DNA of 64,000 nt from Gallaecimonas sp. GXIMD4217 (GCF_038087665.1 NZ_CP149925.1:2418870-2482869); one strand, 5' to 3'; counted from the stretch's first letter, positions 39,646 to 49,132 are shown. Numbers and translations are program-made. The notes: a model not told the origin generated them from the letters alone.

Positions 39646-41889
39646 TTACATGGAGCTGTATTTGTCACGGAGGCGCTGGCGCACGAACTCGGCCACCGTG
39701 TTGAAGAAAAAGGTGAACACGAACAGCACGAAGGCGGCCAGGAACAGCACCCGGTAGTGGGAGCTGCCCACCTCGGATTCCGGCATTTCCACGGCGATGT
39801 TGGCGGACAGGGTCCGCATGCCCTCGAAGATGTTCCAGTCCATGATGGGGGTGTTGCCGGTGGCCATCAGCACGATCATGGTCTCGCCCACGGCGCGGCC
39901 CAGGCCCATCATCACCGCGGAGAAGATGCCGGGGCTGGCGGTCAGCAGCACCACCCGGCTCAGGGTCTGCCAGGGGGTGGCGCCCAGGGCCAGGGAGCCC
40001 TGGGTCAGGTGCTTGGGCACCGAGAACACCGCATCTTCGGCAATGGAGAAGATGGTGGGGATCACCGCGAAGCCCATGGCGATGCCCACCACCAGGGAGT
40101 TGCGCTGGTCGAAGTCGATACCCAGCTCGTTGGTCAGGTAGAGACGGGCGTTGCCGTCAAAGAACCACTGCTCCAGGGCCGGGCTGATGGCGAAGCACAG
40201 CCAGCCCACCAGCAGCAGCACCGGCAGCAGTATGATGGCGTCCCAGCCCTCAGGCAGCTTGTGGCGGATGGACTGGGGCATCTTGTGCCAGGCAAAGGCG
40301 GTGCAGAGGATGGCCAGGGGCATGATCAGCAGCAGGGCCAGCACGCCGGGCAGGTTTTCCTCCAGCAGCGGCGCCAACCACAGGCCGGCCAGGAAGCCCA
40401 GGATCACCGTCGGCAGCGCCTCCATGATCTCCACCGTCGGCTTGACCACCTTGCGCATGCCGGGCGACATGAAATAGGCGGTGTAGATGGCGCCGGCCAG
40501 GGCCAGGGGGGTGGCGAACAGCATGGCGTAGAAGGCGGCCTTGATGGTACCGAAGGAGATGGGCACCAGGCTCAGCTTGGGCTCGAAATCGTCGGAGGCG
40601 GAGGTGGACTGCCAGATATAGTCCGGCTCCTCGTAGCCTTCATACCAGATCTCGCCCCACAGGGCCTGCCAGCTCACCTCGGGGTGCTCGTTCTCGACCG
40701 CGAAGTAGCGGATCTGGTCGCCGACCTGGGCGATCAGGGCGCTGGCCCTGGGCGAGAAATTGAGCAGCTGCCACTGGCCGTCCACCAGCCTTTCGCTGAG
40801 CAGCTCGGTCTCGCCGGTGGCATGGAACAGCGCCAGGTGGCCGTCGTGCTGGGCGGCCACGAAGGTCTTGCGGTACAGCTCGGCGGCCAGCTGGGACACC
40901 GCGTGCTCGGTCTGGAACTGGCGGGCCTTGACGAACTTGCGGCCTTCCGGGGTGGCGGCCTGGAACCACTGGCTCACCTTGCCCAGGCTGTCACCCACCA
41001 GCAGGGAGCTGCCGCCGGACAGCAGGGTCATGTCGGTCACCCTGACGTCCCGGCCGGTCACGTCCAGCACCTGCTCCAGCTCGGCCTCGTCGATATCGGA
41101 CACGTCGTAGACCAGCACCCGGCGCTGGCCCTGCACGAACAGGCGGCGCAGATCCGGGGTCAGCAGCAGGCGACCGACCTGGACGCCGTCCAGCTGCAGC
41201 TCCACGTGTTCCTGGCTCCATTCCACCTCTTCGGTGATGAAGTTCTCCTCGGCCACGAAGCGGGTCAGCACCAGGCGGCCGCCTGCGTGGTAGCTGGCGG
41301 CCATGGCGCCTTCGTCATTGTGCTCGAAGGCCAGCCTGGACGGGGCCTGGCCCTTGGGATCCAGGGTCCAGTAGCGGTCTTCGAGGGGGTATTCGATGAC
41401 GGGGGTCAGCTGGCGGACGTTGTTCGGGAAACTGACATCCATGTCGGGCTTGATGATCTTGACCCGGCCGTCGGCGGTGGCCAGGGCCAGTTCGCCCCGG
41501 ACCGGCATGGTCTGGGCCACCTGGACTATCTCGGTGCCCTCCAGCAGGCTCTGGGTATCCAGCACCTCGCCGGCGGGCTTGCCTTCGCCAAGGTCCTGGG
41601 CACGGAAGAACACCATCTGGCCCCGGTCGGTGAGGCGATAGGCGATTTCGTTCTTTTCCTCTATGCCCAGGTAGAGGCTGCTGCCCTCACCGGGCAGGGC
41701 ATAGCTGGCCTGCTGTTCGATATGGGCGCCGCGGAAGATGGGGGCCACCACGTAGAGCAGGTAGAAGAAAATCAACAACAGGGCCACCAGCACCATGGTG
41801 CCACCCAGGGTGACACCGTACCTGGCGAGCTTGTCTTTGACGAGCCGGCGGTTCCCGGCCGACAGGGTCAAAGCTTGTGCTTCCGACAT
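39646..41889 (-). CDS. pstC: Phosphate ABC transporter permease PstC, long form
   Basis: A 747-aa protein, more than twice E. coli PstC. A membrane helix at about 30-52 is followed by a periplasmic domain of about 380 residues with WD40-like or propeller-like repeats (for example SLLEGTEIVQVAQTMPVRGELALAT and RRVLVYDVSDI). The six-helix permease core follows (IKAAFYAMLFATPLALAGAIY, EALPTVILGFLAGLWLAP, LTQGSLALGATPWQT, GLGRAVGETMIVLMATG). The ATG at 41889 has GAGG 5 bp upstream. It is first in pstC-A-B-phoU and follows a Pho box. Confidence 0.94.
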   Translation of the reverse strand: MSEAQALTLSAGNRRLVKDKLARYGVTLGGTMVLVALLLIFFYLLYVVAPIFRGAHIEQQASYALPGEGSSLYLGIEEKNEIAYRLTDRGQMVFFRAQDLGEGKPAGEVLDTQSLLEGTEIVQVAQTMPVRGELALATADGRVKIIKPDMDVSFPNNVRQLTPVIEYPLEDRYWTLDPKGQAPSRLAFEHNDEGAMAASYHAGGRLVLTRFVAEENFITEEVEWSQEHVELQLDGVQVGRLLLTPDLRRLFVQGQRRVLVYDVSDIDEAELEQVLDVTGRDVRVTDMTLLSGGSSLLVGDSLGKVSQWFQAATPEGRKFVKARQFQTEHAVSQLAAELYRKTFVAAQHDGHLALFHATGETELLSERLVDGQWQLLNFSPRASALIAQVGDQIRYFAVENEHPEVSWQALWGEIWYEGYEEPDYIWQSTSASDDFEPKLSLVPISFGTIKAAFYAMLFATPLALAGAIYTAYFMSPGMRKVVKPTVEIMEALPTVILGFLAGLWLAPLLEENLPGVLALLLIMPLAILCTAFAWHKMPQSIRHKLPEGWDAIILLPVLLLVGWLCFAISPALEQWFFDGNARLYLTNELGIDFDQRNSLVVGIAMGFAVIPTIFSIAEDAVFSVPKHLTQGSLALGATPWQTLSRVVLLTASPGIFSAVMMGLGRAVGETMIVLMATGNTPIMDWNIFEGMRTLSANIAVEMPESEVGSSHYRVLFLAAFVLFVFTFFFNTVAEFVRQRLRDKYSSM

Positions 41890-41928
41890 GAAAACCTCAA
41901 GACGAGCCAAAAAAGACGCGGGAAGTAT

Positions 41929-41946
41929 ATGGAAGTTTTATGACAA
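41929..41946 (-). promoter_or_regulatory. PhoB box upstream of pstC
   Basis: On the minus strand TTGTCATAAAACTTCCAT: two heptads (TTGTCAT and CTTCCAT) separated by AAAA, matching the Pho consensus CTGTCATAWAWCTGTCAY at 14 or so positions. It lies 40 bp before the pstC ATG, where it would replace a -35. Confidence 0.8.
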
Positions 41947-42024
41947 CCAGGTTACATGACCCGGCACTTTACAGTACCGGGGCGGGATGCTAACCCTTGA
42001 AGAAGAGTACAAAAGGAGCCGCCC

Positions 42025-42534
42025 ATGCGCCATCTCGCCCTGTGTATTTTCGGACCGGACCGACCCGGCATTGTCGAAAAGATCTCCCGCCTGGTATTCG
42101 ATTTCCAGGGACATTGGCAGGGGGCCAGCCTGGCCCACCTGGCCGGCCGCTTCGCCGGCATCATAGAGGTGCAGGTGCCGGACGAGCAACGTCCCGCCTT
42201 CGAGGCCGCCCTGCACGAGCTGGAGGAACTGGACATCCGCATCGCCGAGGGCCAGCAGATGCCGGGCCAGCCAGGCAAGGGCTATGGCCTGAAGCTGTCG
42301 CTGGTGGCCAACGACAGGCCGGGCATCGTCCAGGAGCTGACCCACAACCTGGGCCACTTCGACGTCAACATCGAGGAAATGAGCACCCAGAGGGAGCCGG
42401 CCCACAACTACGGCGAACTGTTCCGGGCCCAGGCCAGGCTCAGGGTGCCGCTCAATGTCAGCGAGGACGACATCCGTACCCGCCTGGAAGGGGTGGCCGA
42501 CGACTGGATGCTGGAGTTGGAGCGCCTCGACTAG
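42025..42534 (+). CDS. Two-ACT-domain protein, GcvR-like
   Basis: A 169-aa protein with two ACT-type domains: LALCIFGPDRPGIVEKISRLVFDFQGHW and LSLVANDRPGIVQELTHNLGHFDVNIEEM. This resembles the glycine cleavage repressor GcvR, which binds GcvA. It is slightly shorter than GcvR of E. coli. No gcv gene is near. AAGGAG precedes the ATG by 6-7 bp. It sits between the divergent pst operon and ppk; transcription from here would run towards ppk, which has its own Pho box. Confidence 0.85.
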   Translation: MRHLALCIFGPDRPGIVEKISRLVFDFQGHWQGASLAHLAGRFAGIIEVQVPDEQRPAFEAALHELEELDIRIAEGQQMPGQPGKGYGLKLSLVANDRPGIVQELTHNLGHFDVNIEEMSTQREPAHNYGELFRAQARLRVPLNVSEDDIRTRLEGVADDWMLELERLD

Positions 42535-42538
42535 CGCA

Positions 42539-42556
42539 TCGTCATTTTTCTGTCAT
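42539..42556 (+). promoter_or_regulatory. PhoB box upstream of ppk
   Basis: TCGTCATTTTTCTGTCAT: heptads TCGTCAT and CTGTCAT separated by TTTT, a near-consensus Pho box. It starts two bases after the stop of the upstream gene and ends 60 bp before the ppk ATG. GGATAG about 10 bp downstream may be the -10. Confidence 0.8.
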
Positions 42557-42615
42557 ATTCAAGGGGATAGCGGCTCTTAAAATGGAGCCGCCATCGGCTT
42601 ACAGGACGTCATCAC

Positions 42616-44682
42616 ATGAGCCCCCATGTCCCCCTGCTGCCCAAAGAACTGAGCTGGCTGTCCTTCAACGAACGCGTCCTGCAGGAGGCCGCCGACAGGA
42701 CGGTACCCATCATCGAGCGGATCCGCTTCCTCGGCATCTACTCCAACAACATGGACGAGTTTTTCCGGGTGCGGGTGGCCGACGTGCGCCGCCGGGTGCT
42801 GCTGCACGAGGAAAGGGGCGGCGATGCCGAGGCCCGCGAGCTGCTGGCCGACATCCAGCACAAGGTGATGGCCCTGCAGGAGCGCTTCGATACCCTCTAC
42901 CGGGAGTGCCTGATCAGCCTGGCCCGCTACAACATCTTCCTGGTCAACGAAGATCAGCTCAGCGACGAGCAGAAGCTGTGGCTGCAGCAGTATTTCGACG
43001 ACAAGATCCAGCGCCATATCGCCCCCATTATCATCTCCCCCGGTGTCGACCTGGTGAAATGCCTTAAGGACGACGCCACCTACCTGGTGGTGGAGATCCG
43101 CAAGGGCGAGCGCCTGGATTTCGCCATGGTGGAGATCCCGGCCAACTCGGTGCCCCGCTTCGTCCTGCTGCCCGGGGAAAAGGGCCGCCAGCGCAAGACC
43201 CTGGTGCTGCTGGACAACATCATCCGTACCTGCCTGGGCCAGATCTTCGACGGCTTCTTCGAGTTCGACTCGCTCAGGGCCTATTCCATGAAGATGACCA
43301 GGGACGCCGAATACGATCTGGAGAACGAGATCTCCATGAGTCTGGTGGAGCAGATGTCCCTGGGCCTCAAGCAGCGCCTCACCGCCGAGCCGGTGCGCCT
43401 GGTCTACGACCGTGACATGCCCCAGGCCATGCTGGACATGTTGGTGGAACAGCTCGGCATCTCCAACATCGACGCCATGGTGCCCGGCGGCCGCTACCAC
43501 AACTTCAAGGATTTCATCGGCTTTCCCAACGTCGGCCGGCGCTACCTGGAGTACGCCAAGCTGCCGGCCCTGACCAGCCGCGCCTTTGCCAGCCACAAGA
43601 CGGTGTTCGACGCCATCCGCGCCCAGGACATCCTGCTTTATTACCCCTACCACAAGTTCCGCCACCTGACCGAGTTCATCCGCCAGGCCGCCTTCGATCC
43701 CAAGGTCACCGCCATCAAGCTCAACATCTACCGGGTGGCCAGGGAGTCGCGGATCATCAAATCGCTGGTGGACGCCGCCAACAACGGTAAGCAGGTACTG
43801 GTGGTGGTGGAGCTGAGGGCCCGTTTCGACGAGGCCTCCAACATCGAATGGGCCAGGCACCTGACCGAGCACGGCATCAAGGTGGCCTTCGGCATCCCCA
43901 GCCTCAAGGTCCATTCCAAGCTGTGCGTGGTGCACCGCCAGGAAGCAGACGGCCTCAGGCGCTATGTGCACATAGGCACCGGCAACTTCCACGAGAAGAC
44001 CGCCAAGTTCTACACCGACTTCGCCCTGCTGAGCTGCCAGGCGGAGATAAGCCTTGAGGCGGACAACGTCTTCGACTTCATCATCAACGCCTACAAGCGC
44101 TTCAAGTTCAACCACCTGCTGGTGTCGCCGGTCAACGCCAGGCGCCGCCTGCTGCAGCTGGTGGACCACGAGATAGACAACGCCAAGAAAGGCCTGGTCG
44201 CCGCCATCACCCTCAAGGTCAACAACCTGGTGGACAGGGAGATGATCCAGCGCCTCTACCACGCCAGCCAGTGCGGGGTACGGATCCGGCTGATCGTGCG
44301 CGGCATGTGCTCGCTCAAGGCCGGCGTCCCGGGCCTCTCCGACAATATCCAGGCCATCAGCGTGGTGGACCGTTTCCTGGAGCACCCCAGGGTGATGGTG
44401 TTTCACAACGGCGGCGAACCGCAGCTCTACATCGGCTCGGCGGATCTGATGGCCCGCAACCTGGACAAGCGGGTCGAGGTATCCACGCCCATCCTGGATC
44501 CCGTGCTCAGGCAGCGCATCATCGATATCCTGGCCATACAGTTCAGTGATACCACCAAGGCCAGGGTACTGGATGCCGAGCAGAGCAACCCCTATGTGAA
44601 GCGGGGCAACAGGCGCAAGATCCGCTCGCAGATCGCCATCCACGACTACCTGCGCACCCTCGAACAAGACCAGGATGAATGA
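42616..44682 (+). CDS. ppk: Polyphosphate kinase 1
   Basis: A 688-aa protein, full family length. Starts MSPHVPLLPKELSWLSFNERVLQEA. Both histidine-lysine domains are present: GIPSLKVHSKLC (phosphohistidine H at about residue 435) and RFLEHPRVMVFHNGGEPQLYIGSADLMARNLDKRVEV (second conserved H). Membrane-associated enzyme that makes long-chain polyphosphate from ATP. PhoB box 60 bp upstream puts it under phosphate control. The expected downstream partner ppx is represented only by a short remnant. Confidence 0.97.
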   Translation: MSPHVPLLPKELSWLSFNERVLQEAADRTVPIIERIRFLGIYSNNMDEFFRVRVADVRRRVLLHEERGGDAEARELLADIQHKVMALQERFDTLYRECLISLARYNIFLVNEDQLSDEQKLWLQQYFDDKIQRHIAPIIISPGVDLVKCLKDDATYLVVEIRKGERLDFAMVEIPANSVPRFVLLPGEKGRQRKTLVLLDNIIRTCLGQIFDGFFEFDSLRAYSMKMTRDAEYDLENEISMSLVEQMSLGLKQRLTAEPVRLVYDRDMPQAMLDMLVEQLGISNIDAMVPGGRYHNFKDFIGFPNVGRRYLEYAKLPALTSRAFASHKTVFDAIRAQDILLYYPYHKFRHLTEFIRQAAFDPKVTAIKLNIYRVARESRIIKSLVDAANNGKQVLVVVELRARFDEASNIEWARHLTEHGIKVAFGIPSLKVHSKLCVVHRQEADGLRRYVHIGTGNFHEKTAKFYTDFALLSCQAEISLEADNVFDFIINAYKRFKFNHLLVSPVNARRRLLQLVDHEIDNAKKGLVAAITLKVNNLVDREMIQRLYHASQCGVRIRLIVRGMCSLKAGVPGLSDNIQAISVVDRFLEHPRVMVFHNGGEPQLYIGSADLMARNLDKRVEVSTPILDPVLRQRIIDILAIQFSDTTKARVLDAEQSNPYVKRGNRRKIRSQIAIHDYLRTLEQDQDE

Positions 44683-44794
44683 AGAGCCCAACCCGCTGAG
44701 CCGCGTCGACCTGGGCGCCAACGCCTTCCAGCTGCTCACGCCCTTCGCATCCTCGCCAAGGAGCAGGTGCGGCCGGCCCCTGGTCCTGGACTGA
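44675..44794 (+). pseudogene. Short ORF overlapping the ppk end, probable remnant of exopolyphosphatase ppx
   Basis: The ATG overlaps the last codons of ppk, exactly as in ppk-ppx operons. The 39-residue product begins MNEEPNPLSRVDLGANAFQLL; VDLGANAFQLL resembles the Ppx/GppA N-terminal phosphate-1 motif VDLGSNSFHML. After about residue 21 similarity ends, with a stop at 44794 and a terminator 18 bp later. A full Ppx has around 500 residues. I read this as a deleted gene; it could instead be coincidence. Confidence 0.45.
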
Positions 44795-44812
44795 AGCCGA
44801 AGCCGCAGCAAG

Positions 44813-44840
44813 AAAGGCCGGGCAGCAGCCCGGCCTTTTT
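44813..44840 (+). terminator. Terminator after ppk
   Basis: GGCCGGG/CCCGGCC stem with a CAGCAG loop and a TTTTT tail, 130 bp after the ppk stop codon and just after the ppx remnant. Confidence 0.88.
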
Positions 44841-44849
44841 AAGCGTCCC

Positions 44850-44881
44850 AAAAAAAGCCGGGCTGGAAAATCCAGCCCGGC
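44850..44881 (-). terminator. Terminator after pstS
   Basis: On the minus strand an 11-bp stem (GCCGGGCTGGA/TCCAGCCCGGC) with a short loop and seven T, 37 bp after the pstS stop. The strongest terminator in the window. Confidence 0.95.
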
Positions 44882-44918
44882 CACAACCCTATTGTGCTTG
44901 TCAGCTCCAGGGAGAAGC

Positions 44919-45893
44919 TTACAGCTCGATGCCCAGGGCCTTCAGCTCCTTGGCAACCACGGCCTTCGGCAGGGGGATGTAACCGTCTTTGGCAACGATT
45001 TCCTGACCCTGCTTGGACAGCACCAGCTTCAGGAACTCAACCTGCATGGGGTCCAGCGGCTTGTTGGGGTGCTTGTTGACGTAAACGTACAGGTAGCGGG
45101 ACAGCGGGTACTTGCCGGTGGCGGCGTTCTCGGTGGTGGCTTCGATGAAGTGCTTGCCGTCCTTGGACAGGGGCAGAGCACGCACGCCGGAGGTCTTGTA
45201 GCCGATACCGGAGTAGCCCAGGGCGTTCAGGGAAGCGGACACGGACTGCACCACGGAGGCGGAGCCGGGCTGCTCGTTGACGGTGTTCTTGAAGTCACCC
45301 TTACACAGGGCCTTCTTCTTGAAGTAGCCGTAGGTGCCGGATACGGAGTTGCGGCCGTACAGCTGGATGTCCTTGTTGGCCCACTCGCCGGACAGGCCCA
45401 GATCGCCCCAGCGGTTGATGGCCTTGTCGGCACCGCACTTGATGGTGGCGGAGAAGACGCCGTCAACCTGCTCCATGGTCAGGCCCTTGATGGGGTTGTC
45501 CTTGTGGGCGAACACGGCCAGGGCGTCGATGGCAACGCGAACGGCGGTGGGCTTGTAGCCGAAGCGCTTCTCGAAGGCCTCTTCTTCCTTGGACTTCATC
45601 TTGCGGCTCATGGGGCCGAACTGGGAAGTGCCTTCGGTCAGGGCCGGCGGAGCAGTGGAGGAACCGGCGGCCTGGATCTGGATGTTGACGTTCGGGTACT
45701 GGCGCTCGAACTCTTCTGCCCAGAAGGTCATCAGGTTGGCCAGGGTGTCGGAACCAACAGAGGACAGGTTACCGGAGATACCGGTGGTCTTCTTGTACTC
45801 GGGCAGGCTCTTGTCAACGCCGGCCATGGCGCCGGTGGCGAATACGGTGGCTGCGGACAGACCCAGGGCACCAACCAGTTGCTTCAGTTTCAT
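44919..45893 (-). CDS. pstS: Phosphate-binding periplasmic protein PstS
   Basis: A 324-aa protein with a Sec signal peptide ([24 protein letters not shown]). The mature part shows [45 protein letters not shown] (phosphate-binding residues) and [18 protein letters not shown]. This is the longer PstS family common in Shewanella and Vibrio rather than E. coli type. GGAG lies 9 bp before the ATG. It is downstream of phoR; a four-heptad Pho array inside phoR's 3' end probably drives it. Confidence 0.95.
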   Translation of the reverse strand: MKLKQLVGALGLSAATVFATGAMAGVDKSLPEYKKTTGISGNLSSVGSDTLANLMTFWAEEFERQYPNVNIQIQAAGSSTAPPALTEGTSQFGPMSRKMKSKEEEAFEKRFGYKPTAVRVAIDALAVFAHKDNPIKGLTMEQVDGVFSATIKCGADKAINRWGDLGLSGEWANKDIQLYGRNSVSGTYGYFKKKALCKGDFKNTVNEQPGSASVVQSVSASLNALGYSGIGYKTSGVRALPLSKDGKHFIEATTENAATGKYPLSRYLYVYVNKHPNKPLDPMQVEFLKLVLSKQGQEIVAKDGYIPLPKAVVAKELKALGIEL

Positions 45894-45955
45894 TTGTTTT
45901 CGCTCCATTAAGCGGTAGTGAATTCCGTTAGCGGTGCCCATTGTTGTGGGCGGAC

Positions 45956-45995
45956 GTGACAAGCCTATGACCCGTTGATGACACTTTGATGACGC
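45956..45995 (-). promoter_or_regulatory. Tandem PhoB box array (four heptads) overlapping the phoR 3' end
   Basis: On the minus strand GCGTCAT, GTGTCAT, GGGTCAT and TTGTCAC occur at exact 11-bp steps (starts 45995, 45984, 45973, 45962), with spacers CAAA, CAAC and AGGC. This is two adjacent Pho boxes. The first three heptads encode the last residues of PhoR. The array ends 63 bp before the pstS ATG and so gives pstS its own promoter. Confidence 0.85.
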
Positions 45996-47290
45996 CCCGC
46001 TTCCACCAGCTCCTTGGGCAGGCGAAAGGCGAATACGCTGCCGCGGCCCACCTCGGAGTCGATCTCCAGGCGGGATCTGTGGCGACTGAGCACATGCTTG
46101 ACGATGGCCAGGCCCAGGCCGGAACCGCCGGTGTTGCGGCTGCGGGCCCTGTCGACCCGGTAGAAGCGCTCGGTCAGGCGCAGCAGGTGTTCGGGGGCGA
46201 TGCCGTCGCCGTTGTCGGTGACCGAGAAGCGGGCGCTGCCGTCGGCTTCCCGCTGCCAGCGCACAAGGATCTCGCCGCCCGGTGGCGTATAGTGGATGGC
46301 GTTGGCCACCAGGTTGCTGAAGGCGGACATCAGCTGATCGCCGTCGCCATGGACCCTGAGCTCGGCCACCTCGAAGCTCAGCCTGTGGCCCTTGTCGGCA
46401 TTGAGGGTTGCCATCTCCGCCTCCAGCCGGCCCAGCAGCGACGGCACGTCCACCAGCCGCTCCTGATCCTGCTCGTTGCCCCCCTCCAGCCTGGACAGCG
46501 CCAGCAGCTGCTCCACCAGGCTGTCCATGCGGGCCACCTGGTCGCTCATCATGTGATGGGGCCGTGCCCAGGGGCTGTCCGGCAGGCGGGGATCCTCGCC
46601 GATCATCTCCAGGTAGCCGCGCAGCACCGTCAAGGGCGTGCGCAACTCGTGGGAGACGTTGGCCACGAAGTCCCGGCGCATCTGCTCCAGCTGCTGCAGC
46701 CGGGTCACGTCCCTGGCCACCAGCAGGGTCTCGTTGGCGGTATAGGGAATGATGCGCAGCTCCAGGAAGGATTCGCTGCTGACGGGCGACGGCACCACCA
46801 GGGGTTCGCTGAAGCTGTTCTTGTTCAGGTAGCGGACGAACTCGGGGCGCCGCAGCAGGTTGTCCAGGCGCTGGCCGGCGTCGTCCGGCCACTGCACCCC
46901 CAGGATATGGGTGGCCAGCTTGTTGGACCAGACGATCTCCCGCTCCTCGTTGAACACCACCACCGCATCCGGCAGGGCTTCGGTGCCCTCCCTGAAGCGC
47001 TTGAGCAGCTTGCCCAGCTCCTTGCGGCGCTTGAGGTTCTTGCGCTGCAGGAAGTAGATGCCGTCGAAGATGTACTGCCAGGTGCCGCTGCCCCGAGGTG
47101 GGGAGAACTGGCGGCCGTCCCACAGCCACTTCAACAGGGCGATGAGCTGGCGGTAGTGCCAGGCCAGCAGGCCCAGGGCGCCTACCAGCATGGCCGGCAG
47201 GGGCTGGCCAAGCAGCATGCCGAAGCCGGCCCAGGCCAGGAAATAGGCGGCCAGGCTCCAGCCCAGCCGCCACAGTGAAAAGGCGTGCAT
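45965..47290 (-). CDS. phoR: Phosphate regulon sensor histidine kinase PhoR
   Basis: A 441-aa protein. Two membrane segments at about 8-45, a PAS domain at about 95-200 ([21 protein letters not shown]), H-box [21 protein letters not shown] with phosphorylated His near 218, N-box [10 protein letters not shown] and G-boxes [11 protein letters not shown] and [12 protein letters not shown]. It phosphorylates PhoB at low phosphate. It lies 9 bp after phoB and upstream of pstS. Confidence 0.97.
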   Translation of the reverse strand: MHAFSLWRLGWSLAAYFLAWAGFGMLLGQPLPAMLVGALGLLAWHYRQLIALLKWLWDGRQFSPPRGSGTWQYIFDGIYFLQRKNLKRRKELGKLLKRFREGTEALPDAVVVFNEEREIVWSNKLATHILGVQWPDDAGQRLDNLLRRPEFVRYLNKNSFSEPLVVPSPVSSESFLELRIIPYTANETLLVARDVTRLQQLEQMRRDFVANVSHELRTPLTVLRGYLEMIGEDPRLPDSPWARPHHMMSDQVARMDSLVEQLLALSRLEGGNEQDQERLVDVPSLLGRLEAEMATLNADKGHRLSFEVAELRVHGDGDQLMSAFSNLVANAIHYTPPGGEILVRWQREADGSARFSVTDNGDGIAPEHLLRLTERFYRVDRARSRNTGGSGLGLAIVKHVLSRHRSRLEIDSEVGRGSVFAFRLPKELVEAGRHQSVINGS

Positions 47291-47299
47291 TCAGTCTAC

Positions 47300-47989
47300 T
47301 CAGATACGGCTGGAGAAACGGTAACCGGCACCGCGCACCGTCTGTACCAGCTTGTCGTGGCCATGGCTCTCCAGGGCCTTGCGCAGGCGGCGGATGTGGA
47401 CATCCACCGTCCTGTCTTCCACATAGACATTGGTACCCCAGACGTTGTCCAGCAGCTGCTCGCGGCTGTAGACCCGCTCCGGGTGGGTCATGAAGAAGTG
47501 CAGCAGCTTGAATTCGGTGGGGCCCATGTCGATGGGTTCCTCGTGGGCGGTGACCCTGTGGGAGACCGGATCCAGGCGCAGGCCACGCACGTCTATGACA
47601 TCATCGACGCTGGTGGGGGCGACCCGGCGCATCACCGCCTTGATGCGAGCCATCAGCTCCCGGGGCGAGAAGGGCTTGGTGATGTAGTCGTCGGCGCCCA
47701 CTTCCAGGCCCCGCACCTTGTCTTCTTCCTCGCCGCGGGCGGTGATCATGATGATGGGGATCTGGCGGGTAAATTCATTGCTCTTGAGGTTCTTGGCCAG
47801 CTGCAAACCGGAGCCGCCGGGCAGCATCCAGTCCAGCAGGATCAGATCCGGATAGGGCTCCACCACCCTGGCCTGAGCCGTTTCAATGTCTTCGGCCTCG
47901 ATCGCTTGATAGCCGTGCTGATCCAGCACAAAGGACAGCATCTCGCGGATCGGCGCCTCATCTTCTACGATAAGCACTCTTCTCGCCAT
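47300..47989 (-). CDS. phoB: Phosphate regulon response regulator PhoB
   Basis: A 229-aa OmpR-class regulator. Receiver: [11 protein letters not shown], phospho-acceptor D in [13 protein letters not shown] (near residue 54), K in [12 protein letters not shown]. The winged-helix effector ends [19 protein letters not shown] and VRGAGYRF. It is first in phoB-phoR-pstS, with a Pho box upstream for autoregulation. Confidence 0.98.
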   Translation of the reverse strand: MARRVLIVEDEAPIREMLSFVLDQHGYQAIEAEDIETAQARVVEPYPDLILLDWMLPGGSGLQLAKNLKSNEFTRQIPIIMITARGEEEDKVRGLEVGADDYITKPFSPRELMARIKAVMRRVAPTSVDDVIDVRGLRLDPVSHRVTAHEEPIDMGPTEFKLLHFFMTHPERVYSREQLLDNVWGTNVYVEDRTVDVHIRRLRKALESHGHDKLVQTVRGAGYRFSSRI

Positions 47990-48040
47990 GGGTTCATCCC
48001 GTTCCCTTAATTCAGACAGCTGCCATTATTCTGGACCATT

Positions 48041-48058
48041 GTGACAGTTTTATGACCT
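48041..48058 (-). promoter_or_regulatory. PhoB box upstream of phoB
   Basis: On the minus strand AGGTCATAAAACTGTCAC, heptads AGGTCAT and CTGTCAC with an AAAA spacer, very close to the consensus. It lies 52 bp before the phoB ATG, with CAGAAT suitably placed as -10. Confidence 0.88.
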
Positions 48059-48107
48059 ACACGCAGAAAAAACGTCACAAAAAGTACATTAAGCAATTGT
48101 AATAAAA

Positions 48108-48134
48108 AGAAAAAGGGAGAGCAGACGCTCTCCC
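48108..48134 (-). terminator. Terminator after the porin gene
   Basis: GGGAGAGC/GCTCTCCC stem with a GTCT loop, then TTTTTCTTTTT on the minus strand, 24 bp past the porin stop codon. It separates the porin from phoB. Confidence 0.92.
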
Positions 48135-48157
48135 TTTTCTGACCGTGAGGACGGGGT

Positions 48158-49132
48158 TTAGAACTTGTGTTCGATACCCAGGCCCAGGTAGTCGTGATCT
48201 TCCTTGCCCGCTTCCTCGAAGGAGAAGGTGGAATAGAAGCCGAATACCTTGGTGGACTTGCCCAGCTTGTAGTCGACACCGGCGGAGATCACGTCACCGG
48301 CGGCCTTCTTCTTGCCGAAGGTCATGTCGGTATCCTGGTACTGCAGCTTGAAGGTGGTGGCGCCCAGCTTGTAGGCGGCGTTGACCAGGTAGCCGTCTTC
48401 GTCCTTGCCGCCGGCAGACTTCTCGGACTGCTGGTACATGCCGCCCAGGATGAAGTCGCCGATCTTGCCGTTGACGGTGGCGCGCACGGTGTCCAGACCG
48501 GCGACGTCGTCGTCATAGGCGATAGAGGCGAAGAGGTTGGACTTCTTGAACTTGGCGTCGCCGTACATCAGCGCCAGGGAGTAGCCGTCGGTGCGGTCGC
48601 CTTCGGACTTCTCGCGCTGCTTGGAATTGTCTTCGGTGATGTAGCTGACGCCGGCCTGGAACATGCCGAACTTGGGCGTCTTGTAGGTCACGGAGTCGCC
48701 CAGGCGATTCTCGCCACCGAACAGCTGCTTGATGTCGGCTTCCAGGTCGTTGAACAGGTCGATCTTGCCCTGGGACTGCTTGAGCAGGGTGTCGTTGCGA
48801 CCCACCAGCACCTCACCGAAGTTGCCCTTCAGGCCAACGTACTGGTTACGGGCCTTGATCTGGTCGTCGGAGCTGTCGCCCTTGTCCTGGTCGGCAACAT
48901 TCACTTCCCACTCGATCTTGTAGACGGCGGACAGCTCCTCGGACAGGGCCAGCTCGCCCTTGACGCCGAAGCGGGAGGCATTGCTGACGACTTCGGTCTC
49001 GGACTGGCCTTCGTCGGAATCCTGTACGGTCACGTTCAGTTTGCCGTATACGGTCATGGCGTCGTCGGCCAGGGCGGCGGAGGACATGCCCAGCAGGGCG
49101 GCAACGGCAAGAGCGGTCTTAGCAACTTTCAT
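48158..49132 (-). CDS. Outer-membrane general porin
   Basis: A 324-aa protein with a signal peptide ([22 protein letters not shown]) and the porin start DDAMTVYGKLNV. Alternating beta strands are seen throughout (for example SRFGVKGELALSEELSAVYKIEWEV), ending in YLGLGIEHKF with the C-terminal F used by BAM. Position next to phoB and a Pho-box-like sequence upstream suggest phosphate regulation, as for PhoE or OprO/P, but no basic phosphate-selectivity signature can be confirmed here. Confidence 0.9.
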   Translation of the reverse strand: MKVAKTALAVAALLGMSSAALADDAMTVYGKLNVTVQDSDEGQSETEVVSNASRFGVKGELALSEELSAVYKIEWEVNVADQDKGDSSDDQIKARNQYVGLKGNFGEVLVGRNDTLLKQSQGKIDLFNDLEADIKQLFGGENRLGDSVTYKTPKFGMFQAGVSYITEDNSKQREKSEGDRTDGYSLALMYGDAKFKKSNLFASIAYDDDVAGLDTVRATVNGKIGDFILGGMYQQSEKSAGGKDEDGYLVNAAYKLGATTFKLQYQDTDMTFGKKKAAGDVISAGVDYKLGKSTKVFGFYSTFSFEEAGKEDHDYLGLGIEHKF

